Shown here: positions 50,237 through 60,667 of the stretch, piece after piece
How the letters are laid out: the number at the start of each line of letters is the position of its first letter
Position numbering within the stretch: the stretch's first letter is position 1
From: Chloroflexota bacterium
GTDB taxonomy: Bacteria; Chloroflexota; Dormibacteria; Dormibacterales; Dormibacteraceae
Assembly: GCA_005880915.1 (NCBI GenBank)
Contig: VBIW01000048.1
Coordinates: 1 to 64,000, forward strand
Direction of reading: 5' to 3'
Length of the DNA stretch: 64,000 bases
Program-made: the position numbers and the translations under genes
The notes under the pieces: generated by a model
Told to the model about the DNA's origin: nothing
Database searches by the model: none
What the model saw: the letters and a program-made list of their open reading frames with translations, nothing else

Positions 50237-52348
50237 GTGGCGGTCGGAGCCCACCCCGAACCGGAATCGGCGCCTGTCTTCTCGCCAGCCAGCCCCAGGT
50301 ACATCAACCGCGAGCTCTCGCGGCTCGATTTCGACGAACGGGTATTGGCCATGGCGGAGGATCCGAAGCTGCGCCTTTTGGAGCGGGTTCGTTTTCTTGC
50401 CATCTTCAGCCAGAACCTCGACGACTTTTTCCAGGTCCGTGTCGCAGGCCTGAAGGAACAGGTTCTGGCCGCGGTGGCGGTCGCGTCGCCAGACGGCATG
50501 TCGCCGCTCGAGCAGCTGAAGGCGATTCGCGCCCGGGTTGAGGGTTTGGTCGATCGCCAGGTTTCGATCTACAACCGAGACCTGGTGCCCGCGCTGGCGG
50601 AAGCGGGAATCGCGATCGTCCGCTCAGAGGACGTAAGCAAGAGGGAGCTTGGGCAGCTGCACACGGTGTTCCGTGAGCAGATCTTCCCTGTGCTCACACC
50701 ACTCGCGGTCGACCCCGGGCATCCGTTTCCCTACATCTCGCACCTGTCGCTGAACCTCGCTGTGATGGTTCGCGATCCGCAGCGCAAGCAGCAGCGCTTC
50801 GCGCGCGTCAAGGTGCCACCTGTGCTGCCGCGGTTCATCCCGCTCATCGAGGGCGAGCGATACATGCCGCTCGAGGACGTGATCGCGCTTCACCTACCGT
50901 CGCTTTTCCCGGGCATGGAGATCGTCGCCCGCCATCCATTCCGCGTCACGCGCGACGGCGACCTGGATGATGTGGACAGCGATGCAGAAGACCTGCTGGC
51001 CGCCATCCAGACTGAGCTGCGCCGTCGGCGGCGCCACGCGCGCGTGGTCAGGCTCGAGGTCGATCCCGGAATGTCACCCGAGGTGCTGGAGCTGCTGACG
51101 CGTGAGCTCGAGCTTCAGCCGGCGGACGTTTATCAGATCGACGGCCTGCTCGACATGGGAAGTCTCGTGACGCTCACGTCGCTCGACCGACCGGACTTGA
51201 AAGGAGAGACGTGGACGCCTACCACGCAGCCGCGCCTTCGAGGCATTGCGGCCGAGGTGCCCGACCTGTTCGCGGTGTTGCGAGCCGGCGACGTCCTGGC
51301 CCATCACCCATACGACTCGTTCGCCACATCCGTCGAAGCGTTCATCGACCACGCGTCAAGCGATCCCGAAGTGCTCGCCATCAAGCAGACCCTGTACCGC
51401 ACCTCGGGGCCCGCGAGCCCGATCGTGCGCGCGCTGATCCGCGCCGCCGAGCGCGGCAAGCAGGTGGTTGCTTTGGTCGAGATCAAAGCCCGCGGCGACG
51501 AGCAGGCGAACATCGGCTGGGCCCGGGCGCTCGAGGAAGCGAACGTGCACGTCGTCTACGGTCTCCTCGGCCTGAAGACGCACGCCAAGGTGACTCTCGT
51601 CGTGCGCCGGGAAGGCGGGCACATCCAACACTACCTCCACGTCGGCACAGGCAACTACAACCCCAACACCGCTCGCATCTACGAGGACGTGAGCCTTCTT
51701 TCGTCGGACTCCGACCTTGGCGCCGACGTGACCGAGCTTTTCAACCTGCTCACCGGCTACAGCCGGCAGAGCCGCTACCGCAAGCTCCTCGTCGCGCCGA
51801 CAAACCTGCGCCTCGGAATCACGCAGCTCATCGAGCGCGAGGCGGTCGTGGGCGGGCGAATCATCATCAAGGTCAACAACCTGATCGACCAGGAGATCAT
51901 CGATGCACTCTACGCAGCCTCTCAATCAGGCGCGCAGATCGATCTTTTGGTCCGCAGCATGTGCTCGCTGCGTCCTGGTGTGCCGGGCCTCTCGGAACGG
52001 ATTCGCGTCCGCTCGATCGTCGGCCAGTTTCTCGAGCACTCGCGTGTGTTTGCGTTCGGCAACGGCGGCAGGCCCGAGTACTACCTCGGCTCGTCCGACC
52101 TCATGCCGCGCAACCTCGACCGTCGGGTCGAGGCTGTGGTTCCCGTGACCGACTCGAGGCTGCGTCTTCGCCTGCAGCAGATCCTCGATGTTTCGCTCGC
52201 CGACGATGTCCTCGCGTGGGAGCTCGGCCCAGACGGCTCGTGGCACCGGGTGCCCATCGTCCGTGGCCTCAACTCGCACAACCGATTCAAGGAGCTTGCG
52301 CTCGAGAGCGCGCATGGAAATGGGGTCGGTGGCCTAACGCATGCTTGA
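50237..52348 (+). CDS. ppk: Polyphosphate kinase 1
   Basis: 703 residues, usual for PPK1: N-terminal FINRELSRLDFDERVL-type region (YINRELSRLDFDERV), the HTKVTL-like GLKTHAKVTLVVR with the catalytic histidine H449, and HYLHVGTGNYNPNTARIYEDVSL. Transfers the ATP gamma-phosphate to growing polyphosphate. GTG start follows a leaderless box and Pho-box-like repeats, suggesting phosphate control. Its end overlaps the CYTH-CHAD gene by 8 bases. Confidence 0.95.
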   Translation: MAVGAHPEPESAPVFSPASPRYINRELSRLDFDERVLAMAEDPKLRLLERVRFLAIFSQNLDDFFQVRVAGLKEQVLAAVAVASPDGMSPLEQLKAIRARVEGLVDRQVSIYNRDLVPALAEAGIAIVRSEDVSKRELGQLHTVFREQIFPVLTPLAVDPGHPFPYISHLSLNLAVMVRDPQRKQQRFARVKVPPVLPRFIPLIEGERYMPLEDVIALHLPSLFPGMEIVARHPFRVTRDGDLDDVDSDAEDLLAAIQTELRRRRRHARVVRLEVDPGMSPEVLELLTRELELQPADVYQIDGLLDMGSLVTLTSLDRPDLKGETWTPTTQPRLRGIAAEVPDLFAVLRAGDVLAHHPYDSFATSVEAFIDHASSDPEVLAIKQTLYRTSGPASPIVRALIRAAERGKQVVALVEIKARGDEQANIGWARALEEANVHVVYGLLGLKTHAKVTLVVRREGGHIQHYLHVGTGNYNPNTARIYEDVSLLSSDSDLGADVTELFNLLTGYSRQSRYRKLLVAPTNLRLGITQLIEREAVVGGRIIIKVNNLIDQEIIDALYAASQSGAQIDLLVRSMCSLRPGVPGLSERIRVRSIVGQFLEHSRVFAFGNGGRPEYYLGSSDLMPRNLDRRVEAVVPVTDSRLRLRLQQILDVSLADDVLAWELGPDGSWHRVPIVRGLNSHNRFKELALESAHGNGVGGLTHA

Positions 52349-53840
52349 GCGCGAGGTGAAGCTTGGGGCAGGCCCCGCGTTCCACCTCCCCGACCTCGCC
52401 GGCGTGATCGACGGCGTGGCGGTCGGACCCTCCGAGACGGTCCGCATGGAAACCGTCTATTACGACACCCCCGACCTCCGTCTTGCGCGGTGGGGCGTGT
52501 CGTTGCGGCACCGCGCCGGCGAAGGCTGGACGCTCAAGCTCGCTGAGCCGCCGTCGAAGCCAGGCAATCAGACCGCCGTCCTGGAGCGTGATGAGCTGAC
52601 GTTCCAGGGCGGCGCGAAGAAGCCGCCCGAGGCGGCGCTCGAGGTCGTGCGAGCTTACGTCCGCAAGGCCGAGCTCGTGCCCGTGGCGCGGCTGTCCACG
52701 GTCCGCCGCCGCGTGCGCCTGGTCGACGCGAGCGGGACACGCGTCGCCGAGGTGGTGGATGACGAGGTATCCGTCCGCGATGGGCGGCGCGTCGCAGCGC
52801 GGTTCCGCGAGATAGAGGTCGAGGTTCCTGGAGAGGACGGTGTGGACGGGATCATCACGCCCCTTGTGACCCGGTTGCGCAGCGCGGGAGCCGGAGCGCC
52901 CGACCCAACGCCGAAGCACATTCGCGCCCTCGGCCCGCGAGCCATCGAGCCGCCCGAGGTCACGCCGGCTCCGCTGCTGCCCGACGCGCCGGCCAAGGAC
53001 GTCGTCCAGAACGTGCTCGCCGAGTCGGTCGCTGCTTTGCTGCACAACGATCCGCTGGTCAGGACCGGCCGCGACCCAGAAGCGGTCCACCAGGCTCGCG
53101 TGGCGACCCGCAAGATGCGCTCGAACCTGCGGACCTTCGGTCCGCTGCTCGACCCGGAGTGGACCGAGCCTCTTCGGTCCGAGCTGGGCTGGCTCGCGAT
53201 GGGCCTGGGTGCCGTGCGGGACCGTGAGGTGCTCCTGGAGCGGCTGCGCGGACGCGCGGGCTCGCTACCGGCGAGCGACCAGAAGTCCGCGGCGTCCCTG
53301 CTCCAACTGCTCGAAGCGGAGATCGACGGGCTGCGCAAGAAGCTCATCGCCGATCTCGACTCTCAGCGCTACATCGATCTCGTCGAGACGCTTGTGGCGG
53401 CCGCGCACGCTCCCGCCACGCTGCCGGACGCGGATCAGCCGGCCAGGGCGGTGCTCCCTGCGCTGGCCACCACTCCGTGGCGCCGCCTGCGCTCGGCTGT
53501 GCGCCAGCTGCCCGAGACACCGACCGACCCCGAGCTGCATCGCATCCGCATCCTGGCCAAGCGGGCGAGGTACGCGGCCGAAGCGGTGGCGCCAGTCGCC
53601 GGGCCGGGGGCGACCGCTTTTGCCAAAGCGGCGGCCAAGCTGCAGACAGTCCTGGGCGAGCACCAGGACAGTGTCACCGCGCAGGCGTGGCTGCGCGACG
53701 CGAAGGTAACCGGCCGGCGCGCATTCGTCGCGGGCGAGCTCATAGCGCTGGAGCGAATCGCCGCGAACGATGCGCGGTCGAAGTGGCGCAAAGCCTGGGA
53801 CGCGCTCGACCGGAAGCGGCTGCGGGATTGGATGCCGTGA
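52341..53840 (+). CDS. CYTH-CHAD domain protein
   Basis: 499 residues. CYTH domain first (EREVKLGAGPAFHLPDL...VYYDTPDLRLARWGVSLRHRAGEGWTLKL), with the EREVK signature of triphosphate-tunnel enzymes, then a CHAD domain from about 225 (VHQARVATRKMRSNLRTFGPLL; HRIRILAKRARYAAEAVAPVAG; LGEHQDSVTAQAWL) with conserved histidines and basic residues. CHAD binds polyphosphate granules; CYTH may hydrolyse triphosphate or polyphosphate. Coupled to ppk. Confidence 0.92.
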   Translation: MLEREVKLGAGPAFHLPDLAGVIDGVAVGPSETVRMETVYYDTPDLRLARWGVSLRHRAGEGWTLKLAEPPSKPGNQTAVLERDELTFQGGAKKPPEAALEVVRAYVRKAELVPVARLSTVRRRVRLVDASGTRVAEVVDDEVSVRDGRRVAARFREIEVEVPGEDGVDGIITPLVTRLRSAGAGAPDPTPKHIRALGPRAIEPPEVTPAPLLPDAPAKDVVQNVLAESVAALLHNDPLVRTGRDPEAVHQARVATRKMRSNLRTFGPLLDPEWTEPLRSELGWLAMGLGAVRDREVLLERLRGRAGSLPASDQKSAASLLQLLEAEIDGLRKKLIADLDSQRYIDLVETLVAAAHAPATLPDADQPARAVLPALATTPWRRLRSAVRQLPETPTDPELHRIRILAKRARYAAEAVAPVAGPGATAFAKAAAKLQTVLGEHQDSVTAQAWLRDAKVTGRRAFVAGELIALERIAANDARSKWRKAWDALDRKRLRDWMP

Positions 53841-53916
53841 TAAGTGGCAGCCGCGCGGCGCCGTGGATTGCGCGCGTCTTGTGCAAAAGCCTCGACACAG
53901 CTGCGCTTGCGTTGAC

Positions 53917-54378
53917 GTGCGAACCTTCTACGTAGTCCGCCACGCGAAAGCCGGCAGCCGCGGCCACTGGAAGGGCGACGACCGCCAACGGCCGCTGAGC
54001 AAGAAGGGTCTGAAACAAGCCGAGGACCTGGTCAAGATCTTCAAGCCGTTCTCGATTTCGGCAATCTTTTCCTGCCCGTATGTGCGATGCGTGCAGACCG
54101 TGGAACCGCTGGCGCGCGCACACCGTCTCTCGGTCGAGACAGCGGACTCGCTGGCGGAGGGAAATGGGCTTACCGGACTCCACGAGCTCTTCGGGGATCG
54201 AAACCTCGACCATGCGGTTCTCAGCACGCACGGCGACATCGTGTGGGACCTCGTCGAAGACCTCGTCGGCCGGCATGTGATCAAGCCAGGCGAGGGTGGA
54301 TTCGAGAAGGGGTCGACCTGGATCCTGGGCGTCGACGACGCTACCGTCGCCGAGGCGCGCTACATCCCGGCTCCGTGA
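53917..54378 (+). CDS. sixA: SixA-like phosphohistidine phosphatase
   Basis: 153 residues from GTG 53917. Histidine phosphatase motif VVRHAKAG, then RPLSKKGLKQAEDLVKIF, CPYVRCVQTVEPLA and HGDIVWDLVEDLV with the second catalytic histidine. SixA removes phosphate from phosphohistidine, for example on PTS or His-kinase domains. The upstream frame from 53770 is not homologous. It follows ppk and the CYTH-CHAD gene, a recurrent trio linked to polyphosphate in many Actinobacteria and Proteobacteria. Confidence 0.88.
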   Translation: MRTFYVVRHAKAGSRGHWKGDDRQRPLSKKGLKQAEDLVKIFKPFSISAIFSCPYVRCVQTVEPLARAHRLSVETADSLAEGNGLTGLHELFGDRNLDHAVLSTHGDIVWDLVEDLVGRHVIKPGEGGFEKGSTWILGVDDATVAEARYIPAP

Positions 54379-54541
54379 TCGACGCACTCCGCCGAGGGGA
54401 TGGCCGCCGCGGTAAATCTGCAAAAGGCCGCCGGGATGCATGTTTGCCAGGACCATGCGGGCCCAGCTGGTCCGATCACAGCCCCGGGGTACGACCGTGT
54501 GTGCCCGAATGGCGGAATCCCGGAGACACAGGTCGAGCCAT

Positions 54542-54547
54542 TAGCCT
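54542..54547 (+). promoter_or_regulatory. -10 box before hutH
   Basis: TAGCCT ends 6 bases before GTG 54554, with no -35 and no ribosome site visible. Confidence 0.35.
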
Positions 54548-54553
54548 TTTGGC

Positions 54554-56086
54554 GTGACCGTGACGCTGCGCGGCGCGGGGCTGACCGAGGACCAGGTCGT
54601 GGCCGTGGCCCGTCACGGGGAGAAGGTTGCCCTGGCCGCCACGGCGCGCACGAAGATGGAGAAAAGCCGGGCCCAGGTCCAGCGCGCTGCAACCTCTCGC
54701 GAGCCGGTCTATGGCGTGTCGACAGGATTCGGCGCTCTTGCAGGAACTCGAATCGCCCCGCTGCGCCAGCCCGAGCTGCAGCTCGCCCTCATTCGCTCAC
54801 ACGCGGCGGGCGTCGGACCTCCTATGGACGAGGAGGTCGTGCGGGCAACGATGCTTCTGCGCGCTCGAACATTGGCCATGGGGATGTCCGGCGTCCGGCC
54901 CTTGCTCGCCGACGCGCTGATAGCGATGCTCAACGAGGGAATCACGCCCGTCGTCCCGCGCTATGGATCGGTAGGCTGCAGCGGCGACCTCGCCCCGCTC
55001 GCGCATATCGGCCTTGCCCTGGTCGGTGAAGGCGAGGTCCTCGACGGGCGAGGCGCCACGAAGCCCGCGGCGCCTGCGCTCAAGGCCGCGAAGCTCAAGC
55101 CGGTCAAGCTCGAGACCAAGGAAGGCCTTTCGTTGATCAACGGCACGGACGGAATGCTCGGCATGCTCCTGCTGGCCTGCACCGACGCAGAGCTGCTGTT
55201 CAAGACCGCGGACGTCACCGCCGCTATGTCCGCCGAGGCGCTGCTCGGCACCGACCGTACTTTTCAGGCGCAGCTCCAGGAGGTGCGGCCACACGCCGGT
55301 CAGATCGCGAGTGCGCACAATCTGGCGCAGCTGATGAGCGGCTCCCAGATCGTGGGGTCGCACCGTCACTCCCAGCACGCTGTGCAGGATTCGTACTCGG
55401 TTCGATGCAGTCCACAGGTTGCCGGCGCCGCGCGCGACACGCTCGACTTTGTTCGCCGAACGGCGACGGTCGAGCTTGGATCGACGATCGACAACCCGAT
55501 CGTGATGGGGAACGGCGACGTGGAGTCCAATGGCAACTTTCACGGCGAACCGCTGGCGTTCGCCGCTGACTTCCTCGCCATCGCGGCGGCCGAGATCGGG
55601 TCGATCGCCGAGCGGCGCGTCGACCGGCTGCTGGATCCGCACCGCTCGCAAGGCCTCCCGCCGTTTCTTGCCGACGAACCTGGCGTGAACTCCGGCCTGA
55701 TGGTCGCCCAGTACACGGCAGCCGCCCTGGTCGCCGAGAACCGCCGCCTTGCGGGACCGGCGAGCGTCGACTCGGTCCCGACCTCGGGCATGCAGGAGGA
55801 CCACGTTTCGATGGGGTGGGGCGCGACTCTCAAGCTCCGTACGGTGCTCGACAACGTCGCCCACATCCTCGCGGTCGAGCTTTGCGCCGCGGCGCGCGCG
55901 CAGGAGCTCCGCCTGCCGCTCGAACCATCGCCTGCGACCAAGGCTGTGCGTCTTGCGCTCCGCCAGCAGGTCGCCGGTGTCGGACCGGATCGTGTCGTCG
56001 CGCCGGAATTGGCCGCGGCCGAGGCTCTCATCCGGAATGGGGCGATCGTCCAGGCGGCGGAGTCTGTTGTCGGAACCCTCCGGTGA
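54554..56086 (+). CDS. hutH: Histidine ammonia-lyase
   Basis: 510 residues. Removes ammonia from histidine to give urocanate. The self-formed MIO cofactor site reads [14 protein letters not shown], with C142-S143-G144 in place of Ala-Ser-Gly; the serine, which is central, is kept and a Cys variant occurs in some actinobacterial HutH as I recall. NGTDGMLG, [11 protein letters not shown] and [11 protein letters not shown] motifs match. GTG start. First of the hutH-hutU-hutF-hutI operon. Confidence 0.95.
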   Translation: MTVTLRGAGLTEDQVVAVARHGEKVALAATARTKMEKSRAQVQRAATSREPVYGVSTGFGALAGTRIAPLRQPELQLALIRSHAAGVGPPMDEEVVRATMLLRARTLAMGMSGVRPLLADALIAMLNEGITPVVPRYGSVGCSGDLAPLAHIGLALVGEGEVLDGRGATKPAAPALKAAKLKPVKLETKEGLSLINGTDGMLGMLLLACTDAELLFKTADVTAAMSAEALLGTDRTFQAQLQEVRPHAGQIASAHNLAQLMSGSQIVGSHRHSQHAVQDSYSVRCSPQVAGAARDTLDFVRRTATVELGSTIDNPIVMGNGDVESNGNFHGEPLAFAADFLAIAAAEIGSIAERRVDRLLDPHRSQGLPPFLADEPGVNSGLMVAQYTAAALVAENRRLAGPASVDSVPTSGMQEDHVSMGWGATLKLRTVLDNVAHILAVELCAAARAQELRLPLEPSPATKAVRLALRQQVAGVGPDRVVAPELAAAEALIRNGAIVQAAESVVGTLR

Positions 56087-57729
56087 CCAGGAACGTCCGA
56101 GCCCCCAGGGGGCCCGACATCAGCTGCCTCGGCTGGCCCCAGGAGGCGGCGATGCGGATGCTCATGAACAATCTCGATCCCGAGGTTGCGGAGCGCCCTG
56201 AGGACCTCGTCGTGTACGGCGGCACCGGCCGCGCGGCTAGGTCCTGGGAAGCGTACGACGCCATCGTCCGGGAGCTGCGCCAGCTGAAAGGCGACCAGAC
56301 GCTGCTCGTCCAGTCAGGCAAGCCTGTCGGTGTTTTCGACACGCATGAGTGGGCGCCGCGCGTGCTCATCTCGAATGCGATGCTCGTGCCCGAGTGGGCG
56401 ACGTGGGAGGAGTTCCGACGGCTCGAGGCCCTTGGTCTGACCATGTATGGCCAGATGACGGCCGGCTCATGGATCTACATCGGGACGCAGGGGATTCTGC
56501 AGGGCACGTACGAGACCTTTGCCGCGATCGCGCGTAAGCGATTCGGCGGGTCGCTCGCGGGGACGATCACGCTGACGGCGGGTCTCGGCGGAATGGGCGG
56601 CGCGCAGCCGCTGGCGGTCACGCTGAACGGCGGTGTCGCGATCTGCGTCGAGGTCGACGACGAGCGCATCGAGCGGCGGCTGGACCATCGCTACCTGGAT
56701 GTCCGCGCCGACAACCTGGACCACGCGCTCCTGCTCGCCCTGGACGCGAAGCGTTCGAAGCGGGCGCTGTCCATCGGTGTGATGGGCAATGCCTCCGAGG
56801 TGTTTCCGGACCTCGCCGCGCGAGAGTTCGAGGTCGACGTGGTCACCGACCAGACGCCGGCCCATGACCCGCTGAGCTACGTCCCCGCAGGCCTTTCGCC
56901 AGAAAACGCGGCCGAGCTGCGCCTGGACGAACCCGACACGTATGTGAGACGCGCGCGCGAAAGCATGGCACGTCATGTCGACGCGATGGTCGCCTTCCTG
57001 GATCGCGGCGTTGAGGTCTTTGACTACGGGAACAGCCTCCGGGCTGAGGCTCGGCTTGGCGGAAGCACGCGGGCGTTCGACTTTCCGGGGTTCGTCCCGG
57101 CATATATCAGGCCCCTCTTCTGCGAGGGCAAAGGTCCGTTTCGTTGGGTGGCGCTGTCGGGCGATCCCGCGGACATCGCCGCGACCGACCGCGCCATCAT
57201 CGAGGAGTTCGCGGGTGACCCGGCGCTCGTGCGCTGGATCAAAGCCGCACAGGCGCGCGTCAGCTTCCAGGGACTGCCAGCGCGCATCTGCTGGCTCGGC
57301 TACGGCGAGCGGGCTCGGGCCGGCCACCTGTTCAACGAGCTCGTCCGCACCGGTGCCGTGAAGGCGCCGATCGTGATCGGCCGCGATCACCTCGACTCTG
57401 GATCGGTGGCTTCGCCGTATCGCGAGACCGAGTCGATGCTCGACGGCTCGGACGCCATCGCCGACTGGCCGATCCTCAACGCGCTCCTCAACACTTCGAG
57501 CGGCGCGTCGTGGGTCAGCATCCATCATGGCGGAGGAGTCGGCATCGGCCGCTCCATTCACGCGGGGATGGTCGTGGTCGCCGACGGTAGCGATGCGGCC
57601 GCGAAAAAGCTGGAGCGGGTCCTGACGAACGACCCCGGCAGCGGCGTGATGCGACACGCGGACGCGGGCTACGAGCGTGCGATCGAGGTGGCCAACGAGC
57701 GCGGCGTTCGCATTCCCATGCGAGATTGA
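56083..57729 (+). CDS. hutU: Urocanate hydratase
   Basis: 548 residues from GTG 56083, overlapping the hutH stop (GTGA). Adds water to urocanate to form imidazolonepropionate, using tightly bound NAD+. Conserved regions: [90 protein letters not shown] and the [17 protein letters not shown]-type motif ([18 protein letters not shown]). The frame back to 55816 overlaps hutH and is not homologous. Confidence 0.95.
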   Translation: MTRNVRAPRGPDISCLGWPQEAAMRMLMNNLDPEVAERPEDLVVYGGTGRAARSWEAYDAIVRELRQLKGDQTLLVQSGKPVGVFDTHEWAPRVLISNAMLVPEWATWEEFRRLEALGLTMYGQMTAGSWIYIGTQGILQGTYETFAAIARKRFGGSLAGTITLTAGLGGMGGAQPLAVTLNGGVAICVEVDDERIERRLDHRYLDVRADNLDHALLLALDAKRSKRALSIGVMGNASEVFPDLAAREFEVDVVTDQTPAHDPLSYVPAGLSPENAAELRLDEPDTYVRRARESMARHVDAMVAFLDRGVEVFDYGNSLRAEARLGGSTRAFDFPGFVPAYIRPLFCEGKGPFRWVALSGDPADIAATDRAIIEEFAGDPALVRWIKAAQARVSFQGLPARICWLGYGERARAGHLFNELVRTGAVKAPIVIGRDHLDSGSVASPYRETESMLDGSDAIADWPILNALLNTSSGASWVSIHHGGGVGIGRSIHAGMVVVADGSDAAAKKLERVLTNDPGSGVMRHADAGYERAIEVANERGVRIPMRD

Positions 57730-58955
57730 ACGGATCCGGCCGCTGGCACGCCGAGCAGGCGTGGCTCGGCCATCGCGCGGCAAACGTGCTCATCGAGGTC
57801 GAAGGCGGCCGGATCAAGGCCCTCACCGAAGGGGTCCACGCACCGCACGACGCGGTGGCATTGCGCGGTTGGACGATCCCCGGACTCGCCAGCGCCCACA
57901 GCCACGCGTTCCAGCGCCTGCTGCGCGGAGAGGTCGAGTCGGCCGGCGGCGACTTCTGGGAATGGCGAGCAAGGATGTACGCCTTTACCGAGTGGGAACC
58001 CGCCGACTACTTCAATCACGCACGCCACGTTTTTCGCGAGATGCTGGAGGCCGGCATCACCGCGGTCGGCGAGTTCCATTACCTGCACGAACACGGCAAC
58101 GAGCTCGGCATCGCGCTGATCGACGCGGCTCGCGAGGAAGGCATCCGGATCACGCTGATCGACGCGTGCTATTTGCGCGGCGGCCTGGACGGGAGGCCCC
58201 TCGAGCCCGAGCAGCAGGCGTTCTCGGATGGCGATGCAGACAGCTGGGCGCGGCGTGTTGGCGAGCTGAAGGAAGCCGACGGAGTTCGCATCGGCGCCGC
58301 CATCCACAGCGTGCGCGCGGTCGATCCGGAATCGATGCGGATCGTTGCCACCTGGGCGCGAGACCACAAAGCACCGCTGCACATCCATCTCGCGGAGCAG
58401 GCGGCCGAGGTCGAAGAGTGCCTGAGGGTCGAAGGCTGTACGCCTGTGGAGCTGTTGGCGCGCGAGGGGATCCTCGGCGCGGACCTGACCGCGGTGCACG
58501 CCATCCACCTCGCTGGGCGCGACATCTCGCTGTTGGGCGACAACCAGGTCTCGATCTGCGCTTGCCCGACCACCGAGCGCGACCTGGGTGACAGGGTAGG
58601 ACCGCTCACCGCGCTCGCGGATGCTGGTTGTCCGCTGGCCGTCGGCAGCGACTCCAACGCGATGATCGACATGCTCGAGGAGGCGCGCGGTCTCGAGCTG
58701 GACCAGCGCCGCGCCACGGGGCGCCGGGTCCTTCACGAACCAGAAGAGCTCCTGAGCGCGGCCACCGTCAACGGCATGCGGGCACTGGGTTGGAACGCCG
58801 GCGAGCTGCGCGTCGGGATGCTCGCGGATTTCATCACGCTCGAGCAGGCGGGCGCGCAGTGGCGTGAGCTGACTCCCGCGTATCTCATCTATGGGTTCTC
58901 CGCTCACAACGTCATGAACGTCGTCGTCGGCGGTGAAACCGTGGTGCAGGGTTGA
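57726..58955 (+). CDS. hutF: Formimidoylglutamate deiminase
   Basis: 409 residues from TTG 57726, overlapping hutU. Amidohydrolase with metal histidines in [14 protein letters not shown] and HLAEQ, catalytic aspartate in VGSDSN and HAIHL. Converts N-formimino-L-glutamate to N-formylglutamate plus ammonia, the HutF branch, which then needs HutG (not in the window). Typical of Pseudomonas and many Terrabacteria. Confidence 0.92.
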   Translation: MNGSGRWHAEQAWLGHRAANVLIEVEGGRIKALTEGVHAPHDAVALRGWTIPGLASAHSHAFQRLLRGEVESAGGDFWEWRARMYAFTEWEPADYFNHARHVFREMLEAGITAVGEFHYLHEHGNELGIALIDAAREEGIRITLIDACYLRGGLDGRPLEPEQQAFSDGDADSWARRVGELKEADGVRIGAAIHSVRAVDPESMRIVATWARDHKAPLHIHLAEQAAEVEECLRVEGCTPVELLAREGILGADLTAVHAIHLAGRDISLLGDNQVSICACPTTERDLGDRVGPLTALADAGCPLAVGSDSNAMIDMLEEARGLELDQRRATGRRVLHEPEELLSAATVNGMRALGWNAGELRVGMLADFITLEQAGAQWRELTPAYLIYGFSAHNVMNVVVGGETVVQG

Positions 58956-60145
58956 GACGGCTGCGCAACATCGGCCGCCTGTTCACGGGGACCCCCGCCG
59001 GGGTGATCGCCGATGCTGCGGTCATCTGCGACGGCGAAGAAATCGCGTGGTGCGGCAAGCACGGCGATGAGCCGCGCGACCTCATGGAGTCTGTCGTGGA
59101 AGAGCACGACTGCATGGGCGGGCTCGTGACTGCGGGCCTCGTCGACGCTCACACCCATCCTGTCTACGCGGGCGACCGCATGGCCGAGGTCGCGATGCGC
59201 TCCGCGGGCGCGTCCTACTCCGACGTCGCGAAGACGGGAGGAGGGATTCGGGCGACGGTCAAGGCGACTCGCGAGGAGCCCATCGCAGACCTGGAGCAAG
59301 ACACCGCGCGCAGGTTGTGGTCGTGGCTCGACGGCGGAGCGACGACGGTCGAAGCCAAGACGGGCTACCACCTGCAGCACGACGGCGAGCTGGAGGCCGT
59401 GCGGTTGCTCGCGCGCCTGGGCGGACGCGTCGACCTGCCGCGCATCGAGGTCACGTTCCTCGCCGCGCACGCCTTGCCACCCGACCGCTGGGCTCGCATG
59501 GGCGCATACGCGAAGCAGGTCGGTGAGTGGTGCGGAGAGGCGTACGTGGCGGGCGCCCGGTTCTGCGACGTGTTTTGCGACCGCGGTTACTTCAGCGTGC
59601 CTCAGTCGCGCAGCATCCTGAAGGCGGGGCTCGCGGCGAAGCTGATCCCGCGCATCCACGCCGATGAGCTCGCCCGGACCGGCGGCGCGCGACTGGCTGC
59701 CGAGCTGCACGCTGTCTCGGCGGACCACCTGCTGCGCGCCAACCGCAGCGACGCGGTCGCCCTGGCGCGCGCAGGCGTCGTGGCGACCCTTGCTCCCGGC
59801 ACCGCGCTTTCCATCGGCAAGCTGCCGCCGGTCAAGGACCTCATCGACGCCGGTGCGGTGATAGCGCTTGGCACCGACCACAACCCGGGTACGAGCGGAA
59901 TCACGAGCATGAGCGTCGTCGTGGCGCTGGCGGTGGCCGTATTCAAGATGTCGGTGGAGAGGGCTTTGACGGCCGCGACCCTGGGCGGGGCGTATTCGCT
60001 CTCACGCTCCGATCGGGGGGTCGTGGCGCCTCATAAACTGGCTGATCTCGTGCTCTGGGAGGCGGAGCACGAGGGGGCGTTTGCCTGGGCCTACGGACTC
60101 AAACCGCGAGTCGTGTGGCTGAGGGGCGCGCAAGTATTTGCCTGA
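58952..60145 (+). CDS. hutI: Imidazolonepropionase
   Basis: 397 residues from TTG 58952, overlapping hutF. Opens the imidazolone ring to formiminoglutamate. Metal-binding VDAHTHPVYAGDR, EAKTGYHL, FLAAHALP (histidine) and GTDHNPGTS (aspartate) motifs are intact. Completes conversion of histidine to formiminoglutamate, which HutF uses next. Confidence 0.95.
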   Translation: MRRLRNIGRLFTGTPAGVIADAAVICDGEEIAWCGKHGDEPRDLMESVVEEHDCMGGLVTAGLVDAHTHPVYAGDRMAEVAMRSAGASYSDVAKTGGGIRATVKATREEPIADLEQDTARRLWSWLDGGATTVEAKTGYHLQHDGELEAVRLLARLGGRVDLPRIEVTFLAAHALPPDRWARMGAYAKQVGEWCGEAYVAGARFCDVFCDRGYFSVPQSRSILKAGLAAKLIPRIHADELARTGGARLAAELHAVSADHLLRANRSDAVALARAGVVATLAPGTALSIGKLPPVKDLIDAGAVIALGTDHNPGTSGITSMSVVVALAVAVFKMSVERALTAATLGGAYSLSRSDRGVVAPHKLADLVLWEAEHEGAFAWAYGLKPRVVWLRGAQVFA

Positions 60146-60152
60146 AAAGATG

Positions 60153-60181
60153 TTGCTAAAAGCGTGCAATCAGCCTATAAG
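60153..60181 (+). promoter_or_regulatory. Sigma70-like promoter for the small membrane protein
   Basis: TTGCTA (60153-60158), a 17-base spacer, TATAAG (60176-60181). This is one of the few standard two-box promoters here, used before a gene with a GGAGG ribosome site. Confidence 0.6.
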
Positions 60182-60249
60182 TTGCACCTGAACGGCCGCC
60201 GCTCAGCGAATCGAATCCACCCGCGGTCGAAAATGGAGGAAGGCAACTA

Positions 60250-60648
60250 GTGGCTAAGTGGAACCCCCTGGCGTTGAAGATTCTCATGTGGGTCGTGGGA
60301 ATCCTGATGGTTGTCAGTTCGGCGGCGAGCTTTATCGGAGTGAGTGTCTTCCACAACGATGAAGGCCTTGCCGGAGCAATAACCGCCCCTGTGGCCGGTA
60401 TCGCGTTCGGCGCCGGCATCATGATCGCGGGCTTCGACCCAGTCGCCAACATCAGCTGGGTGCGTGCGGTCGTCGTCTACGCGATCCTCGAGGTTGTTTA
60501 CAACATCTTCACCCAGATCGCGATCGGAACCTTCGACATCGTCGCGTTCATCATCGGCATCCTCGTCGCGGCGGTCATCCTGGTGCTCTACCCCAACAAG
60601 CCGGCTCTGTGGATGCAGGGCGGGACCACCTCAGGAGCGCGCGCCTGA
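60250..60648 (+). CDS. Small tetraspan membrane protein, unknown function
   Basis: 132 residues with four transmembrane helices (about 10-30, 45-65, 72-92, 100-120). GTG start after GGAGGAAGG. No family recognised. The strong promoter and dedicated terminator suggest a highly expressed single gene. Confidence 0.75.
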   Translation: MAKWNPLALKILMWVVGILMVVSSAASFIGVSVFHNDEGLAGAITAPVAGIAFGAGIMIAGFDPVANISWVRAVVVYAILEVVYNIFTQIAIGTFDIVAFIIGILVAAVILVLYPNKPALWMQGGTTSGARA

Positions 60649-60667
60649 ACAAGCGATAGACCTTTCC

